From: Desulfurispora thermophila DSM 16022
GTDB lineage: Bacteria > Bacillota > Desulfotomaculia > Desulfotomaculales > Desulfurisporaceae
Assembly (NCBI RefSeq): GCF_000376385.1
Contig: NZ_AQWN01000002.1
Span: 124,115 to 188,114, forward strand
DNA length: 64,000 bases
Reading direction: 5' to 3'
Shown: piece after piece, positions 16,684 through 25,405 of the stretch
How the letters are laid out: each line of letters opens with the position of its first letter
Numbering within the stretch: the first letter of the stretch is position 1
Notes under the pieces: generated by a model
Database searches by the model: none
The model's input: the letters and a program-made list of their open reading frames with translations, nothing else
Told to the model about the DNA's origin: nothing
Position numbers and translations under genes: made by a program

Positions 16684-18534
16684 ATGTGTGGTATTGCCGG
16701 TTGGGTGGACTGGGCAGCTGACTTGTGCGAGCAAAAAAGCTCCGTGGAGAATATGGTTACCGCTTTGGCCCACCGGGGGCCGGATGCGCGGGCGATCTGG
16801 GCTTGCCGGCGAGCTATCCTGGGTCACTGCCGGTTGGCGGTGGTGGACCCGCTGGGAGGAGGGCAGCCCATGGTAAGGTGTGTGGCCGGCAAGCTTTATG
16901 TGATCACCTACAATGGTGAGCTTTACAACACGCCTGAACTGCGTAATGAGCTTGAACTGCGCGGGCATGTGTTTCAAACCAGTTCGGATACCGAGGTGCT
17001 GTTGTGCTCTTATATCGAGTGGGGGGCGCGTTGTCTGGAGAGGTTAAACGGTATCTATGCTTTTGCGGTTTGGGATGATCAGCGGCAGATGCTTTTTCTG
17101 GCCCGTGACCGGTTGGGGGTAAAGCCGCTCTTTTATACTCAGCAGGGCAGCTCATTCTTGTTTGCTTCCGAGCTTAAAGGCCTGCTGGCTCACCCTCTGG
17201 TATCACCCGTGGTTGACCGGGAAGGTATGGCTGAAGTGCTGGCCCTGGGGCCTTCGCGCACGCCGGGGCACGGTGTTTTCCGCGGCATTTATGAATTGCT
17301 GCCCGGTTGTTTTCTGCAGGTAACTCCGGAGGGCCGGAAAGCTGTGCGCTACTGGCAGCTCATCAGCCGGCCCCATACCGATAGTCTGGAGCAAACTGTG
17401 GAAAATGTGAGACAACTGCTGGAAGACAGTATTAAGCGGCAACTGGTGTCCGATGTGCCGGTGGGGACGCTGCTTTCCGGTGGGCTGGACTCCAGTATTA
17501 TTACGGCCGTGGCCTCCCGGGCCATGCAGCTGGAGGGAAAGCCCGCATTGTCCACTTTTTCCATTGAGTTTGCAGATGATGAGAAATACTTCCAGGCCGA
17601 TCTTTTTCAACCCGATGCCGATACCCCCTGGGTGGAACAGGTAGCCGGGTATTATCAAACCGAACACCATCGCGTGCTGGTAAACCCGGCGGAGCTGGTG
17701 GATGCGCTGGCGGCAGCGGTGCGGGCGAGGGATCTGCCCGGCATGGCCGATATTGATGCATCACTGCTTCTTTTTTGCCGTCAAATCAAGCAAAAGGTGA
17801 CCGTAGCCCTGTCCGGAGAGTGTGCCGATGAAGTGTTTGGTGGTTATCCCTGGTTTCATCGCCCGGAGCTAAGCGGCGATACTTTTCCCTGGATCAGGGG
17901 AGTGGAGGAAAAATGCCGGCTTTTGGTTCGTGGTTTGGCAGCCGATCTGGACATTGCCGGCTACATCCGGCAGCGTTACCTGGAAACACTGCAGCAGGTG
18001 CCTCGCCTGCCGGGAGAGAAAGAGGAGGAGTCCAGGCAGCGGGAGCTGACCTATCTCAATTTGCAATGGTTCATGGCCACGCTGCTGGACCGCAAAGACC
18101 GCATGAGCATGGCCAGCGGTTTGGAAGTGCGGGTACCTTTTTGTGATCACCGTCTGGTGGAATATGTCTGGAATATACCCTGGGCCTGGAAAAAACTTCA
18201 GGGACGGGAGAAGGGACTGCTGCGGCGGGCAATGGCCGATTTGCTGCCGCCCGCAGTGCTGTGGCGGCGCAAAAGCCCCTACCCCAAAACCCACCACCCG
18301 GCTTATAGGCAGGCGGTTAGACAGTGGTTGGGTGAATTGCTGGCCGATGCCGGTGCGCCGCTCTGGCAGATTGCCGACCGGGAGGCTGTGGGACGTCTCT
18401 GGCATGAGGAAGTGATGACCGGCGGTGATATGCCCTGGTTCGGGCAGTTGATGGGCAAAGTGCAGCTGATGGCTTATTTGTTGCAGATTGATTTCTGGCT
18501 TAAGACATACCGGGTGCGGCTGGTTCTCGACTAA
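16684..18534 (+). CDS. asnB: asparagine synthase (glutamine-hydrolysing)
   Basis: A 616-residue class II amidotransferase making asparagine from aspartate, glutamine and ATP. The mature N-terminal Cys nucleophile follows the initiator (MCGIAGW), which fixes the start at ATG 16684. LAHRGPDA and NGELYN line the glutaminase site. The synthetase half has the PP-loop SGGLDSS and SGECADEVFGGYPW. GGGGGAGAT is the ribosome site. It stands alone with its own leader and terminator. Related AsnB-like enzymes also amidate cell-wall or other substrates, but the sequence looks like a standard asparagine synthase. Confidence 0.93.
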   Translation: MCGIAGWVDWAADLCEQKSSVENMVTALAHRGPDARAIWACRRAILGHCRLAVVDPLGGGQPMVRCVAGKLYVITYNGELYNTPELRNELELRGHVFQTSSDTEVLLCSYIEWGARCLERLNGIYAFAVWDDQRQMLFLARDRLGVKPLFYTQQGSSFLFASELKGLLAHPLVSPVVDREGMAEVLALGPSRTPGHGVFRGIYELLPGCFLQVTPEGRKAVRYWQLISRPHTDSLEQTVENVRQLLEDSIKRQLVSDVPVGTLLSGGLDSSIITAVASRAMQLEGKPALSTFSIEFADDEKYFQADLFQPDADTPWVEQVAGYYQTEHHRVLVNPAELVDALAAAVRARDLPGMADIDASLLLFCRQIKQKVTVALSGECADEVFGGYPWFHRPELSGDTFPWIRGVEEKCRLLVRGLAADLDIAGYIRQRYLETLQQVPRLPGEKEEESRQRELTYLNLQWFMATLLDRKDRMSMASGLEVRVPFCDHRLVEYVWNIPWAWKKLQGREKGLLRRAMADLLPPAVLWRRKSPYPKTHHPAYRQAVRQWLGELLADAGAPLWQIADREAVGRLWHEEVMTGGDMPWFGQLMGKVQLMAYLLQIDFWLKTYRVRLVLD

Positions 18535-18547
18535 AGCTGTTCGGTGG

Positions 18548-18567
18548 CGGGGTTTCCCCCGTTTTTT
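18548..18567 (+). terminator. intrinsic terminator after asnB
   Basis: 5-bp GC stem CGGGG/CCCCG with a short loop and six Ts. Confidence 0.8.
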
Positions 18568-18675
18568 CTTTACTTCTTGCCTGTTGTTGGATTGTGATAT
18601 AATTATGCCGTAACGGACAGCTATCTCTGGTTAACAAGCCGCTCTTTTGGGGAGAAAGATAGTTTGAGGTGCTGT

Positions 18676-20448
18676 ATGAAAAGTCCTGCTGACATTGGGA
18701 AACTGGAGGCAAAGGTAGAGGAGCTGGTGGCCGCCAAAGAAGAATTGCTCCGGCAGTACAGCTTGCTGCAGGAAAAGGAGCGAGAGTTGGCCGAGTCCGA
18801 GCGGCGCTTTCGCAGTATGCTGGAAAACATGCAGCTGATTGCTGTTCTGTTGGACAGGAAGGGGCGGGTGGTTTTTGCCAACGACTTTTTGCTACGCCTT
18901 ACCGGTTGGCAGTGCGAGGAGGTGCTGGGTCAGGACTATTTTACTATTTTTGTGCCTCCGGAAATTCGTCCGCAAATCCGGCAGGTATTCGAGGAATGCG
19001 TTGCCCAGGGGTGGATTGAACCCCATTTTAAAAACGCCATAATTACCCGGCAGGGGGAGCGGCGGCTGATTTACTGGAATAACACGGTTCTGCTGGATAC
19101 CCGGGGGCAGGTGATGGGTACGGCCAGCATTGGCGAGGACATTACCGAAAGGCAGCAGGCGCAGGAAAAGGTACAGTTTCTGGCCTACCATGACGTGCTC
19201 ACCGGTCTGCCCAACCGCCTGAATTTGACCGAGCAACTGGCGCGGGAAATAAAAAGGGCGGAACGTTTGAAAGGACAACTGGCCGTTTTGTTTCTGGATC
19301 TGGACCGGTTCAAAATGACCAATGATACACTGGGGCATTCGGCCGGCGATGAATTGCTCCGGCAGGTGGCCGAGCGTTTGGGCAGCTCCCTGCGCCGCAG
19401 TGACATTCTGGCCCGGCTGGGCGGTGACGAGTTTATTATTATTTTACCCGACCTGAAAAACTCCCGCCGGGCGGTGGAAGTGGCCACCCGGTTGCTTAAC
19501 GCCTTTCAGGAGCCTTTCAATGTGGCCGGCAGTGAGCTTTATGTAAGCACCAGTATCGGTATCGCTGTTTATCCCGCGGATGGTGCTGATGTACAGACGT
19601 TGCTCAAAAATGCCGATCTGGCCATGTACCGGGCCAAGGAGAAAGGGCGCAACAATTATCAGCTCTACACACCGGAAATGCAGGCCAGCGCCTTGCGCTA
19701 TCTGGAAATGGAAAAGGCCCTGCGTGCTGCTGTGGAGCAGCAACAATTTGAACTTTTTTTTCAGCCCATTGTGAACCGGCAGGGTAAAATTGTGGTTCAG
19801 GAGGCACTGCTCCGCTGGCGGCACCCGCAGCGCGGGTTGATTGCGCCGGCCGAATTCATCCCGCTGGCCGAGGAGACCGGTTTGATATTGCCCATTGATG
19901 ATTGGGCGCTCAGGGCAGCCTGTCGCCAATTGCAGCAGTGGCGGGGTGCCTGTGGTAAAAATGTTCGAGTGGCGTTCAATATGTCCGGTTTGCAGTTTGC
20001 TCAGCCCAACCTGGTGGACAAAGTGGCTGCTGTTTTGTACCGCAGCGGACTGGAGCCAGCGGCGCTGGAAATTGAAATTACGGAAAATATAGCTATGCGA
20101 GATGTTGAATTGACCCTCCATCACCTGCGGGCGCTCAGACAACTGGGGGTGTCGGTTTGTCTGGATGATTTTGGTACTGGTTATTCTTCTTTGAGCTACA
20201 TCAAAAGGTTTCCCATCAATGTCATAAAAATTGACCGTTCTTTCATCGCCGACATTGCCACGGATAAGGCCAGTCTGGCCATTGTGCGGGCTATTTTGCT
20301 CATGGCGGAAAGCTTGCAGATGGACGTGGTGGCCGAGGGAGTGGAAACAAACGAACAACTGGCGCTTTTACGCGAACTGGGCTGCGCTTATTATCAGGGG
20401 TATCGCTTCGGCCGTCCGGTGCCGGCCTCCAGATGCTGGCGCGGCTGA
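18676..20448 (+). CDS. PAS-GGDEF-EAL cyclic-di-GMP enzyme
   Basis: A 590-residue cytoplasmic signalling protein. A short coiled coil (about residues 5-50) is followed by a PAS domain (about 45-165), a GGDEF domain with an intact LGGDEF active site, and an EAL domain with intact EALLRW, DDFGTGYSSLSY and VEGVET motifs. Both diguanylate cyclase and phosphodiesterase activities are therefore possible; which dominates cannot be told from sequence. No membrane helices. ATG 18676 follows GAGGT by 6 bases. It is 45 bases upstream of an ANTAR regulator and could be cotranscribed with it. Confidence 0.92.
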   Translation: MKSPADIGKLEAKVEELVAAKEELLRQYSLLQEKERELAESERRFRSMLENMQLIAVLLDRKGRVVFANDFLLRLTGWQCEEVLGQDYFTIFVPPEIRPQIRQVFEECVAQGWIEPHFKNAIITRQGERRLIYWNNTVLLDTRGQVMGTASIGEDITERQQAQEKVQFLAYHDVLTGLPNRLNLTEQLAREIKRAERLKGQLAVLFLDLDRFKMTNDTLGHSAGDELLRQVAERLGSSLRRSDILARLGGDEFIIILPDLKNSRRAVEVATRLLNAFQEPFNVAGSELYVSTSIGIAVYPADGADVQTLLKNADLAMYRAKEKGRNNYQLYTPEMQASALRYLEMEKALRAAVEQQQFELFFQPIVNRQGKIVVQEALLRWRHPQRGLIAPAEFIPLAEETGLILPIDDWALRAACRQLQQWRGACGKNVRVAFNMSGLQFAQPNLVDKVAAVLYRSGLEPAALEIEITENIAMRDVELTLHHLRALRQLGVSVCLDDFGTGYSSLSYIKRFPINVIKIDRSFIADIATDKASLAIVRAILLMAESLQMDVVAEGVETNEQLALLRELGCAYYQGYRFGRPVPASRCWRG

Positions 20449-20493
20449 ATGGGCAAAATTAAATTACATTATAATATAAAGAAGGACACAGGC

Positions 20494-21069
20494 ATGTATG
20501 GAACCAGAATTGTCATTGCCGATGCCGATGTCGCTTTTCGGCGGGCTTTAAAAGAGGTCATGCGGCACCTGGACTATGTTTGTGTGGGTGAAGTGGGCGA
20601 GGCCAGGGCGGCTCTGCAGTTGGTTTTTCAGACTGAACCGCATCTGGTGGTTTTGGACCCGCATTTGCCCGGCAGTGAAAGCGTTGACATTTGTACGATT
20701 ATTGACGAGCATAAGGTAGCTCCCATTGTGGCGGCAGTGGAAGCAAAGCAGGAGGTAATTCAGGAGGTGGCCGCCTATCCGGGAGTATACGGTCTGCTTT
20801 TGAAGCCCTTGCACGAGGATGCGCTCTGCCCGGTGGTGGAGGTGGCCCTGACCTCTTTTGGCCGGGTGAAAAACCTGCAGCGGGAACTGAAAGATTTGCG
20901 GCGTGAACTGGAAACGCGCAAGCTGGTGCAACGGGCCAAGCTGTTGCTCATGGAAAAGAAGCAAATGACCGAAAAAGATGCCCACAGATATTTGCAAAAG
21001 CTGGCCATGGACAACGGTTTGCCCCTGGCCAAGGTGGCTCAGCGGGTTATCCTGGCTTTAAGCCTTTAG
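20494..21069 (+). CDS. ANTAR-domain response regulator, diverged copy
   Basis: A 191-residue receiver-ANTAR protein. The receiver keeps the acidic pocket (IADAD), phospho-acceptor Asp (VVLDPHLPG) and Lys (LLLKPL). The C-terminal three-helix ANTAR domain (ETRKLVQRAKLLLMEKKQMT, ending QRVILALSL) binds dual-hexaloop RNA and relieves termination in the family. Compared with the second ANTAR protein at 24777 its RNA-binding helices are clearly diverged. It may act on the variant leader just downstream (21266-21347). ATG 20494 follows GAAGGA; an upstream in-frame ATG at 20449 has no ribosome site. Confidence 0.85.
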   Translation: MYGTRIVIADADVAFRRALKEVMRHLDYVCVGEVGEARAALQLVFQTEPHLVVLDPHLPGSESVDICTIIDEHKVAPIVAAVEAKQEVIQEVAAYPGVYGLLLKPLHEDALCPVVEVALTSFGRVKNLQRELKDLRRELETRKLVQRAKLLLMEKKQMTEKDAHRYLQKLAMDNGLPLAKVAQRVILALSL

Positions 21070-21218
21070 CACAGCAGTTACCAATAGGTATTGTTGATCT
21101 GTTATAGTATGGTGAAAAGTACAGTAATTGTAGTTGATGGGTAAAGGATGAGCGGTTTTGGACCGGGCAGGCATGGGTGATGCAAATGGATGTATACAAT
21201 ATAACATTACATCTGCTC

Positions 21219-21246
21219 TTGCAAATGATACGATTGCTGGTAAAAT
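21219..21246 (+). promoter_or_regulatory. promoter upstream of the glutamine-synthetase-like gene leader
   Basis: TTGCAA at 21219-21224, 16-bp spacer, TAAAAT at 21241-21246. It would start transcription just before the hairpin leader at 21266. Confidence 0.55.
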
Positions 21247-21265
21247 AAATAACGATAGTGCGCGC

Positions 21266-21347
21266 GGGACAACGGCGTCCCAACACGGGCCTGGTGGGAA
21301 AGTTTTGGGCTTTTAAGCCAGCCTTGCCTGTGTGCGGGCTTTTTTTG
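21266..21347 (+). promoter_or_regulatory. ANTAR-type leader variant before the GS-like gene
   Basis: First hairpin GGGAC-AACGGC-GTCCC (21266-21281) has a hexaloop with A1 and G4, the ANTAR signature. The expected second hairpin is only GGC-TTTTAA-GCC, whose loop lacks A1/G4. AAGCC then pairs with GGCTT before a T run at about 21341, forming a weak terminator. An alternative long pairing, ACACGGGC with GCCTGTGT, would break the terminator. It is a degenerate member of the leader set seen at 24565, 26912 and 28403. Confidence 0.5.
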
Positions 21348-21402
21348 TTTTTTGTCGCCTTTTTGAGTGCCGCGCCACTGGATGGAGGTATGGTTAAACA
21401 TC

Positions 21403-22725
21403 ATGCGCTTTTATACAGCCGAGGATGTGCTGGAAAAAGTCAAGGAAAACAATGTCAAGTTTATCCGCCTGCAGTTTACCAGTATGCTGGGCACACTGAA
21501 AAACCTGGCCATTACTGTGGAGGATTTGCCCCGCGCTTTGAGTGGCCAGGTGCGCTTTGACAGCTCGGTGGTACTGGACCGGGTGGGCAGTTATGAATCG
21601 GACATATATTTGATGCCCGATCCGGGCACCTTTATGATTTTTCCCTGGCGGCCGCGGGAAGGGGCGGTGGCCCGCCTGCTCTGTGATGTCTTGCAGCCCG
21701 ATGGTACACCCTTTTTTGCCTGCAGCCGCTCCATATTGAAAAAGTGCCGGCAAAAGGCCATGGCCGGCGGCTACCAATTACAGGTGGGGGCGGAAGTCGA
21801 GTTTTACCTGTTTCACCAGGACGAGCAGGGACGACCGCTGACCAGCACGCACGACCGGGCTGGTTATTGCGATCTCACGCCGGTGGACAGGGGAGAAAAC
21901 GCCCGCCGGGATATGGTGCTCACCCTGCAGGAAATGGGCTTTGATGTGGCCACCTCCCACCACGAGATAGGACCTGGCCAGCACGAGATCATTCTCAAGG
22001 ATGATGATGTACTGGCCATGGCCGACAACCTGATCACATTTAAGTTTGTGGTGCGTACCATTGCCGGGCGACATGGCCTGCATGCCTCGTTCATGCCCCG
22101 GCCATTGAACTACGCCAATGGCAGCGGCTTGCACCTGTTCCTTTCCCTGTGGAGGGAAAATGCCAATGTGCTGGCTGATCCCCGGGGGCCGCGTGGCCTG
22201 AGCTCGCTGGCCGAACAGTTTATTGCCGGCATCTTGCATCACGCCCCGGCTCTGACAGCGCTGGCCAACCCGCTGGTCAACAGTTACAAGCGCCTGCGCT
22301 GCAGTCCCATGGTGCCCTGTTTGACCGGTTGTGCTGAACAGCTCCGGGCGGCCATGTTGCGCGTGCCGGCCGGCCGGGGAAGCGATACCCGCCTTTTGCT
22401 GCGCAGTCCCGATCCGGCCGGCAACCCCTACCTGGTGCTGGCTGCGGTGCTGGGCTGCGGGCTGGACGGGGTGGAGAAAGGGCTGGTGCCCCAGTGGCTG
22501 CCCGAGGAGGATCCGGCCGAGAAGTGGGAGCAGCTTTACCGGGAGCATTGTTTGCCGGTGGATCTGGCCGGGGCCCTGCAGGCCCTGGAGGGGGACCGGC
22601 TGTTGCTGGATTTGCTGGGACAAAAGCTGGCCGGCCACTACCTGCAATACAAACAGGAAGAGTGGCAGCGTTACCAGTCCACGGTGCACGAGTGGGAGAT
22701 AAACGAGTATCTGGTCAATTATTAA
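21403..22725 (+). CDS. glutamine-synthetase-like protein lacking catalytic residues
   Basis: A 440-residue protein collinear with the two intact glutamine synthetases of this window. Kept: the EVE and HHE...GQHE metal motifs, GSGLH and NSYKRL. Lost: the flap Glu (GYEAP in active enzymes, SPMVP here) and the metal-binding Glu of RIELRNPD (RLLLRSPD here). The region NRSPLIR is also scrambled. It is probably not a working synthetase; it may regulate the others by mixed assembly or ligand sensing, or use another substrate (inference). ATG 21403 is 14 bases from GGAGG, a longish spacing. It follows an ANTAR gene and the variant ANTAR leader. Confidence 0.85.
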   Translation: MRFYTAEDVLEKVKENNVKFIRLQFTSMLGTLKNLAITVEDLPRALSGQVRFDSSVVLDRVGSYESDIYLMPDPGTFMIFPWRPREGAVARLLCDVLQPDGTPFFACSRSILKKCRQKAMAGGYQLQVGAEVEFYLFHQDEQGRPLTSTHDRAGYCDLTPVDRGENARRDMVLTLQEMGFDVATSHHEIGPGQHEIILKDDDVLAMADNLITFKFVVRTIAGRHGLHASFMPRPLNYANGSGLHLFLSLWRENANVLADPRGPRGLSSLAEQFIAGILHHAPALTALANPLVNSYKRLRCSPMVPCLTGCAEQLRAAMLRVPAGRGSDTRLLLRSPDPAGNPYLVLAAVLGCGLDGVEKGLVPQWLPEEDPAEKWEQLYREHCLPVDLAGALQALEGDRLLLDLLGQKLAGHYLQYKQEEWQRYQSTVHEWEINEYLVNY

Positions 22726-22885
22726 TGCTGGCGCGGGATTTTTCCACACCAGTGGTTTGCCGGGGACAAACATAGAAGCTATTTACTAAATAATTATAAA
22801 ATAAGGGATGCAGGGCGGCGTAAAAAACAATACAAAAGCCGCCTGTCAAATAAAAATAATATGTTTTGATCAGGAGGATGGAAAA

Positions 22886-24466
22886 ATGAGTTACAGCAAA
22901 GGAGTCAATGCCAGCGCGGCTACTTTGACCAAGCTGCGCACCGGGGAAAGTCGCTGCCCCTACAGCGGCATGTGTGTCACCTGTCTGGACGGTTGCCCGG
23001 GACTGTGTGAAATTGGCAAGTCCGCCGTACGCGGCAAGGAAGTGCTTTACCCGCAACCTTTTGGCAAAATTACTTCGGCTTCGGAAAAGGACTATCCCAT
23101 TGACTACTCCCACTTCAATATCATGGGTACCGCCGTGGGAGCGCACGGCATTGAACCAGACCCCGATAAAGCCATCTTCCCGGCTGTAAATCTGGAGACC
23201 CGTCTGGGGCAGAATGGCGACCTGGTGCTGGATCTGCCCATTGTGGTTGCGGCCATGGGTTCCACCAATGTGGCGGCCGACAACTGGGATCACCTGGCGG
23301 CCGGCGTGGCCATTGCGGGTTGCGGTATTGCCATTGGCGAAAACGTGTGCGCCATGGACCCCAATGTGGAAATCAAGGATGGCCGGGTGGTGCATTCTCC
23401 CAACCTGGAGCGCCGGGTGAAGGACTTCCAGAACTGGTCGCACGGCCGGGGCTTTGTGGCTGTCCAGGCCAACGTGGAAGACACCACGCTCAAAGTGCAG
23501 GAGTATGCCATTGAAAAACTGGGCGTGGAAGCTGTAGAGTTGAAGTGGGGCCAGGGGGCCAAGGACATTGGCGGCGAAGTCAAACTGAACACTCTGGAGC
23601 GCGCCCTGCAGCTGAAAAGCCGTGGTTATATTGTTTTGCCCGATCCCACTGATCCCAAAGTGCAGGAAGCATACAAAGCCGGTGCTTTCGCCGAGTTTGA
23701 ACGCCATTCCCGCATCGGCATGGTGGAATACGAGTCCTTCATGGCCCGGGTGGAAGAACTGCGCCGCTGCGGTGCCAGGTATGTTTTCCTGAAAACCGGC
23801 GCTTACCGGCCGGCCGACCTGGCCCGCGCGGTCAAATACGCCTCGGACGCCAAATTGGACCTGCTCACAGTGGACGGCGCCGGCGGCGGTACCGGCATGA
23901 GCCCCTGGCGGATGATGAATGAATGGGGTATTCCCACTGTTTACATCCAGGCTCTGCTGGTCAAGTATCTGGACCGTCTGGCCGCCAAGGGTGCCTATGT
24001 GCCACCGGTGGCCATTGCCGGCGGCTTCACTCTGGAAGACCATATGTTCAAAGGCCTGGCCATGGGCGCGCCCCACATCAAGGCCATTGGTATGGCCCGT
24101 TCCGCCCTCACCGCCGCCATGGTGGGCAAAAACATCGGGGAAGCCATCAAGTCGGGCAAGATTCCGGCCGAGTACAAGAAATACGGTGAGTCCCTGGAGC
24201 AAGTCTTTGTCTTTGCCTGCGAGCTGAAAAACAAGCTGGGCGCGGAAGCCTTTGCCAAACTGCCGGTGGGTGCCATTGGCGTGTACTCCTACTTCGAGCG
24301 CCTGGCCCAGGGGCTGCGCCAGTTCATGTGCGGCGCCCGCAAGTTTGCTTTGAGCTACATCACCCGCGACGACATTGCCGCCCTGACCAAAGAAGCGGCG
24401 GAAATCTCCGGCATTCGCTACATCATGGACCTGGATGCCGAGGAAGTGGAGCAGATTCTGGGTTGA
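22886..24466 (+). CDS. stand-alone glutamate synthase FMN domain protein
   Basis: A 526-residue protein equivalent to the central FMN/Fe-S synthase domain of glutamate synthase (motifs EDTTLKVQ, ELKWGQGAKDIGGEV, TVDGAGGGTGMSPW, AIAGGFTLEDH), without the glutaminase domain. A Cys-rich N-terminus (CPYSGMCVTCLDGCPGLCEIG) could hold an Fe-S cluster. Archaeal-type glutamate synthases are built from such separate domains. It may use ammonia or a separate amidotransferase and make glutamate or a related product (inference). ATG 22886 follows AGGAGG. It lies between the GS-like gene and the second ANTAR operon, and a complete gltB-gltD pair lies 4 kb downstream. Confidence 0.85.
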   Translation: MSYSKGVNASAATLTKLRTGESRCPYSGMCVTCLDGCPGLCEIGKSAVRGKEVLYPQPFGKITSASEKDYPIDYSHFNIMGTAVGAHGIEPDPDKAIFPAVNLETRLGQNGDLVLDLPIVVAAMGSTNVAADNWDHLAAGVAIAGCGIAIGENVCAMDPNVEIKDGRVVHSPNLERRVKDFQNWSHGRGFVAVQANVEDTTLKVQEYAIEKLGVEAVELKWGQGAKDIGGEVKLNTLERALQLKSRGYIVLPDPTDPKVQEAYKAGAFAEFERHSRIGMVEYESFMARVEELRRCGARYVFLKTGAYRPADLARAVKYASDAKLDLLTVDGAGGGTGMSPWRMMNEWGIPTVYIQALLVKYLDRLAAKGAYVPPVAIAGGFTLEDHMFKGLAMGAPHIKAIGMARSALTAAMVGKNIGEAIKSGKIPAEYKKYGESLEQVFVFACELKNKLGAEAFAKLPVGAIGVYSYFERLAQGLRQFMCGARKFALSYITRDDIAALTKEAAEISGIRYIMDLDAEEVEQILG

Positions 24467-24504
24467 TGTTTTTGTTAAAAATGGGTTAACACGACGAAAA
24501 GCAC

Positions 24505-24533
24505 TTGCCATATTGATCAGGTAGCTGTATAAT
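24505..24533 (+). promoter_or_regulatory. sigma-A promoter of the ANTAR-glnA operon
   Basis: TTGCCA at 24505-24510, 17-bp spacer, TATAAT at 24528-24533. Transcription would start about 25 bases before the ANTAR leader hairpins. Confidence 0.85.
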
Positions 24534-24564
24534 TAGCCTATAAAAAAGAAAGCCATACTGTTTG

Positions 24565-24636
24565 GATACAGCGCTGTATCTACAATTGGCAACGATGCCC
24601 TGACAGGGATGTTATGTCTCTGGGCAGGGCTTTTTT
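24565..24636 (+). promoter_or_regulatory. ANTAR dual-hexaloop antiterminator leader (ANTAR-glnA operon)
   Basis: Hairpin 1 is GATAC-AGCGCT-GTATC (24565-24580). Hairpin 2 is TGAC-AGGGAT-GTTA (24601-24614). Both hexaloops have A1 and G4, as required by ANTAR proteins. Hairpin 2 competes with the terminator GCCCTG (24597-24602)/CAGGGC (24625-24630), which is followed by six Ts. The first gene downstream is itself an ANTAR regulator, so this is an autoregulatory switch. Confidence 0.88.
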
Positions 24637-24776
24637 ATTTGACCGGCGCTGGCCACGTCCGGTCAAAGGAGGGCAGGATTTGTTATTGTATGGATGTTTT
24701 GCCGGTTGAAAAAGAAGGGTTATAATAAATAAACCGGGCGGCAGGATTTAAATAGCAGTTGGGGAGGCACACCGAG

Positions 24777-25361
24777 GTGGCCGAGTACAGGATTGTGCTG
24801 GTAGACAGTGATGCCAGCTGGAGAAAAAACTTCAAAGCCATGCTGGTAAAGCTTGGTTACTGGGTGATCGGGGATACCAGCGATGGCCTGACGGCGTTAA
24901 AGATGGTGCGGGCGCGCCAACCCGACCTGGTTATTGTCGATGCAGCTTTAAGCGGTATCGACGGTTATGAAATAGCCAGGATCGTCTATGAAGACAAGCT
25001 GGCCCCGGTGATTATGACCACTTCCTCCCCCAGTCTTGTACTGGTGGAAAAGGCCCGGGAAGCCAGGATTGCCTCGTTGCTGGTTAAACCGGTGGATGAA
25101 GCAACTCTCCTGCCGCTGATTGAACTGACCATGACCAACTACCAGGAAATCGTGCGCCTGGAAAATCAGGTCAAAGAGCTGAAAGAGGCACTGGAAACCC
25201 GTAAACTGGTGGAAAAGGCCAAGGGCATTTTGATGCAGAAGCTGGGGCTCAGTGAGCCGGAAGCCTTTAAGAGGATGCAGCGGCAGAGTATGAACAAGCG
25301 CATTTCCATGCGCCAGGTAGCCGAGGCCATAATTATGACCTACAGTCTGCAGGGCGATTAA
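24777..25361 (+). CDS. ANTAR-domain response regulator (transcription antiterminator)
   Basis: A 194-residue receiver-ANTAR protein. The receiver has LVDSD, VIVDAALSG and LVKPVD; the ANTAR domain is canonical (ETRKLVEKAKGILMQKLGLS ... SMRQVAEAI). By family knowledge, phosphorylation causes dimerisation and binding to two-hexaloop RNA, preventing terminator formation. Matching targets lie at 24565, 26912 and 28403, so it probably switches on itself, both glnA genes and gltB-gltD. GTG 24777 lies 9 bases after GGGGAGG; TTG 24759 lies before that site. No cognate kinase is adjacent; the pseudokinase at 34774 is the nearest sensor-like gene. Confidence 0.92.
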   Translation: MAEYRIVLVDSDASWRKNFKAMLVKLGYWVIGDTSDGLTALKMVRARQPDLVIVDAALSGIDGYEIARIVYEDKLAPVIMTTSSPSLVLVEKAREARIASLLVKPVDEATLLPLIELTMTNYQEIVRLENQVKELKEALETRKLVEKAKGILMQKLGLSEPEAFKRMQRQSMNKRISMRQVAEAIIMTYSLQGD

Positions 25362-25405
25362 AGAACTTTGCATCATAACAAAACTTTAAAAAGGATGGTT
25401 GATTT

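Noticed and set aside
22715-24511. Long minus-strand open frame opposite the glutamate-synthase-domain gene
   Set aside because: It is the antisense shadow of a clear coding gene with known motifs; no ribosome site and no recognisable protein.
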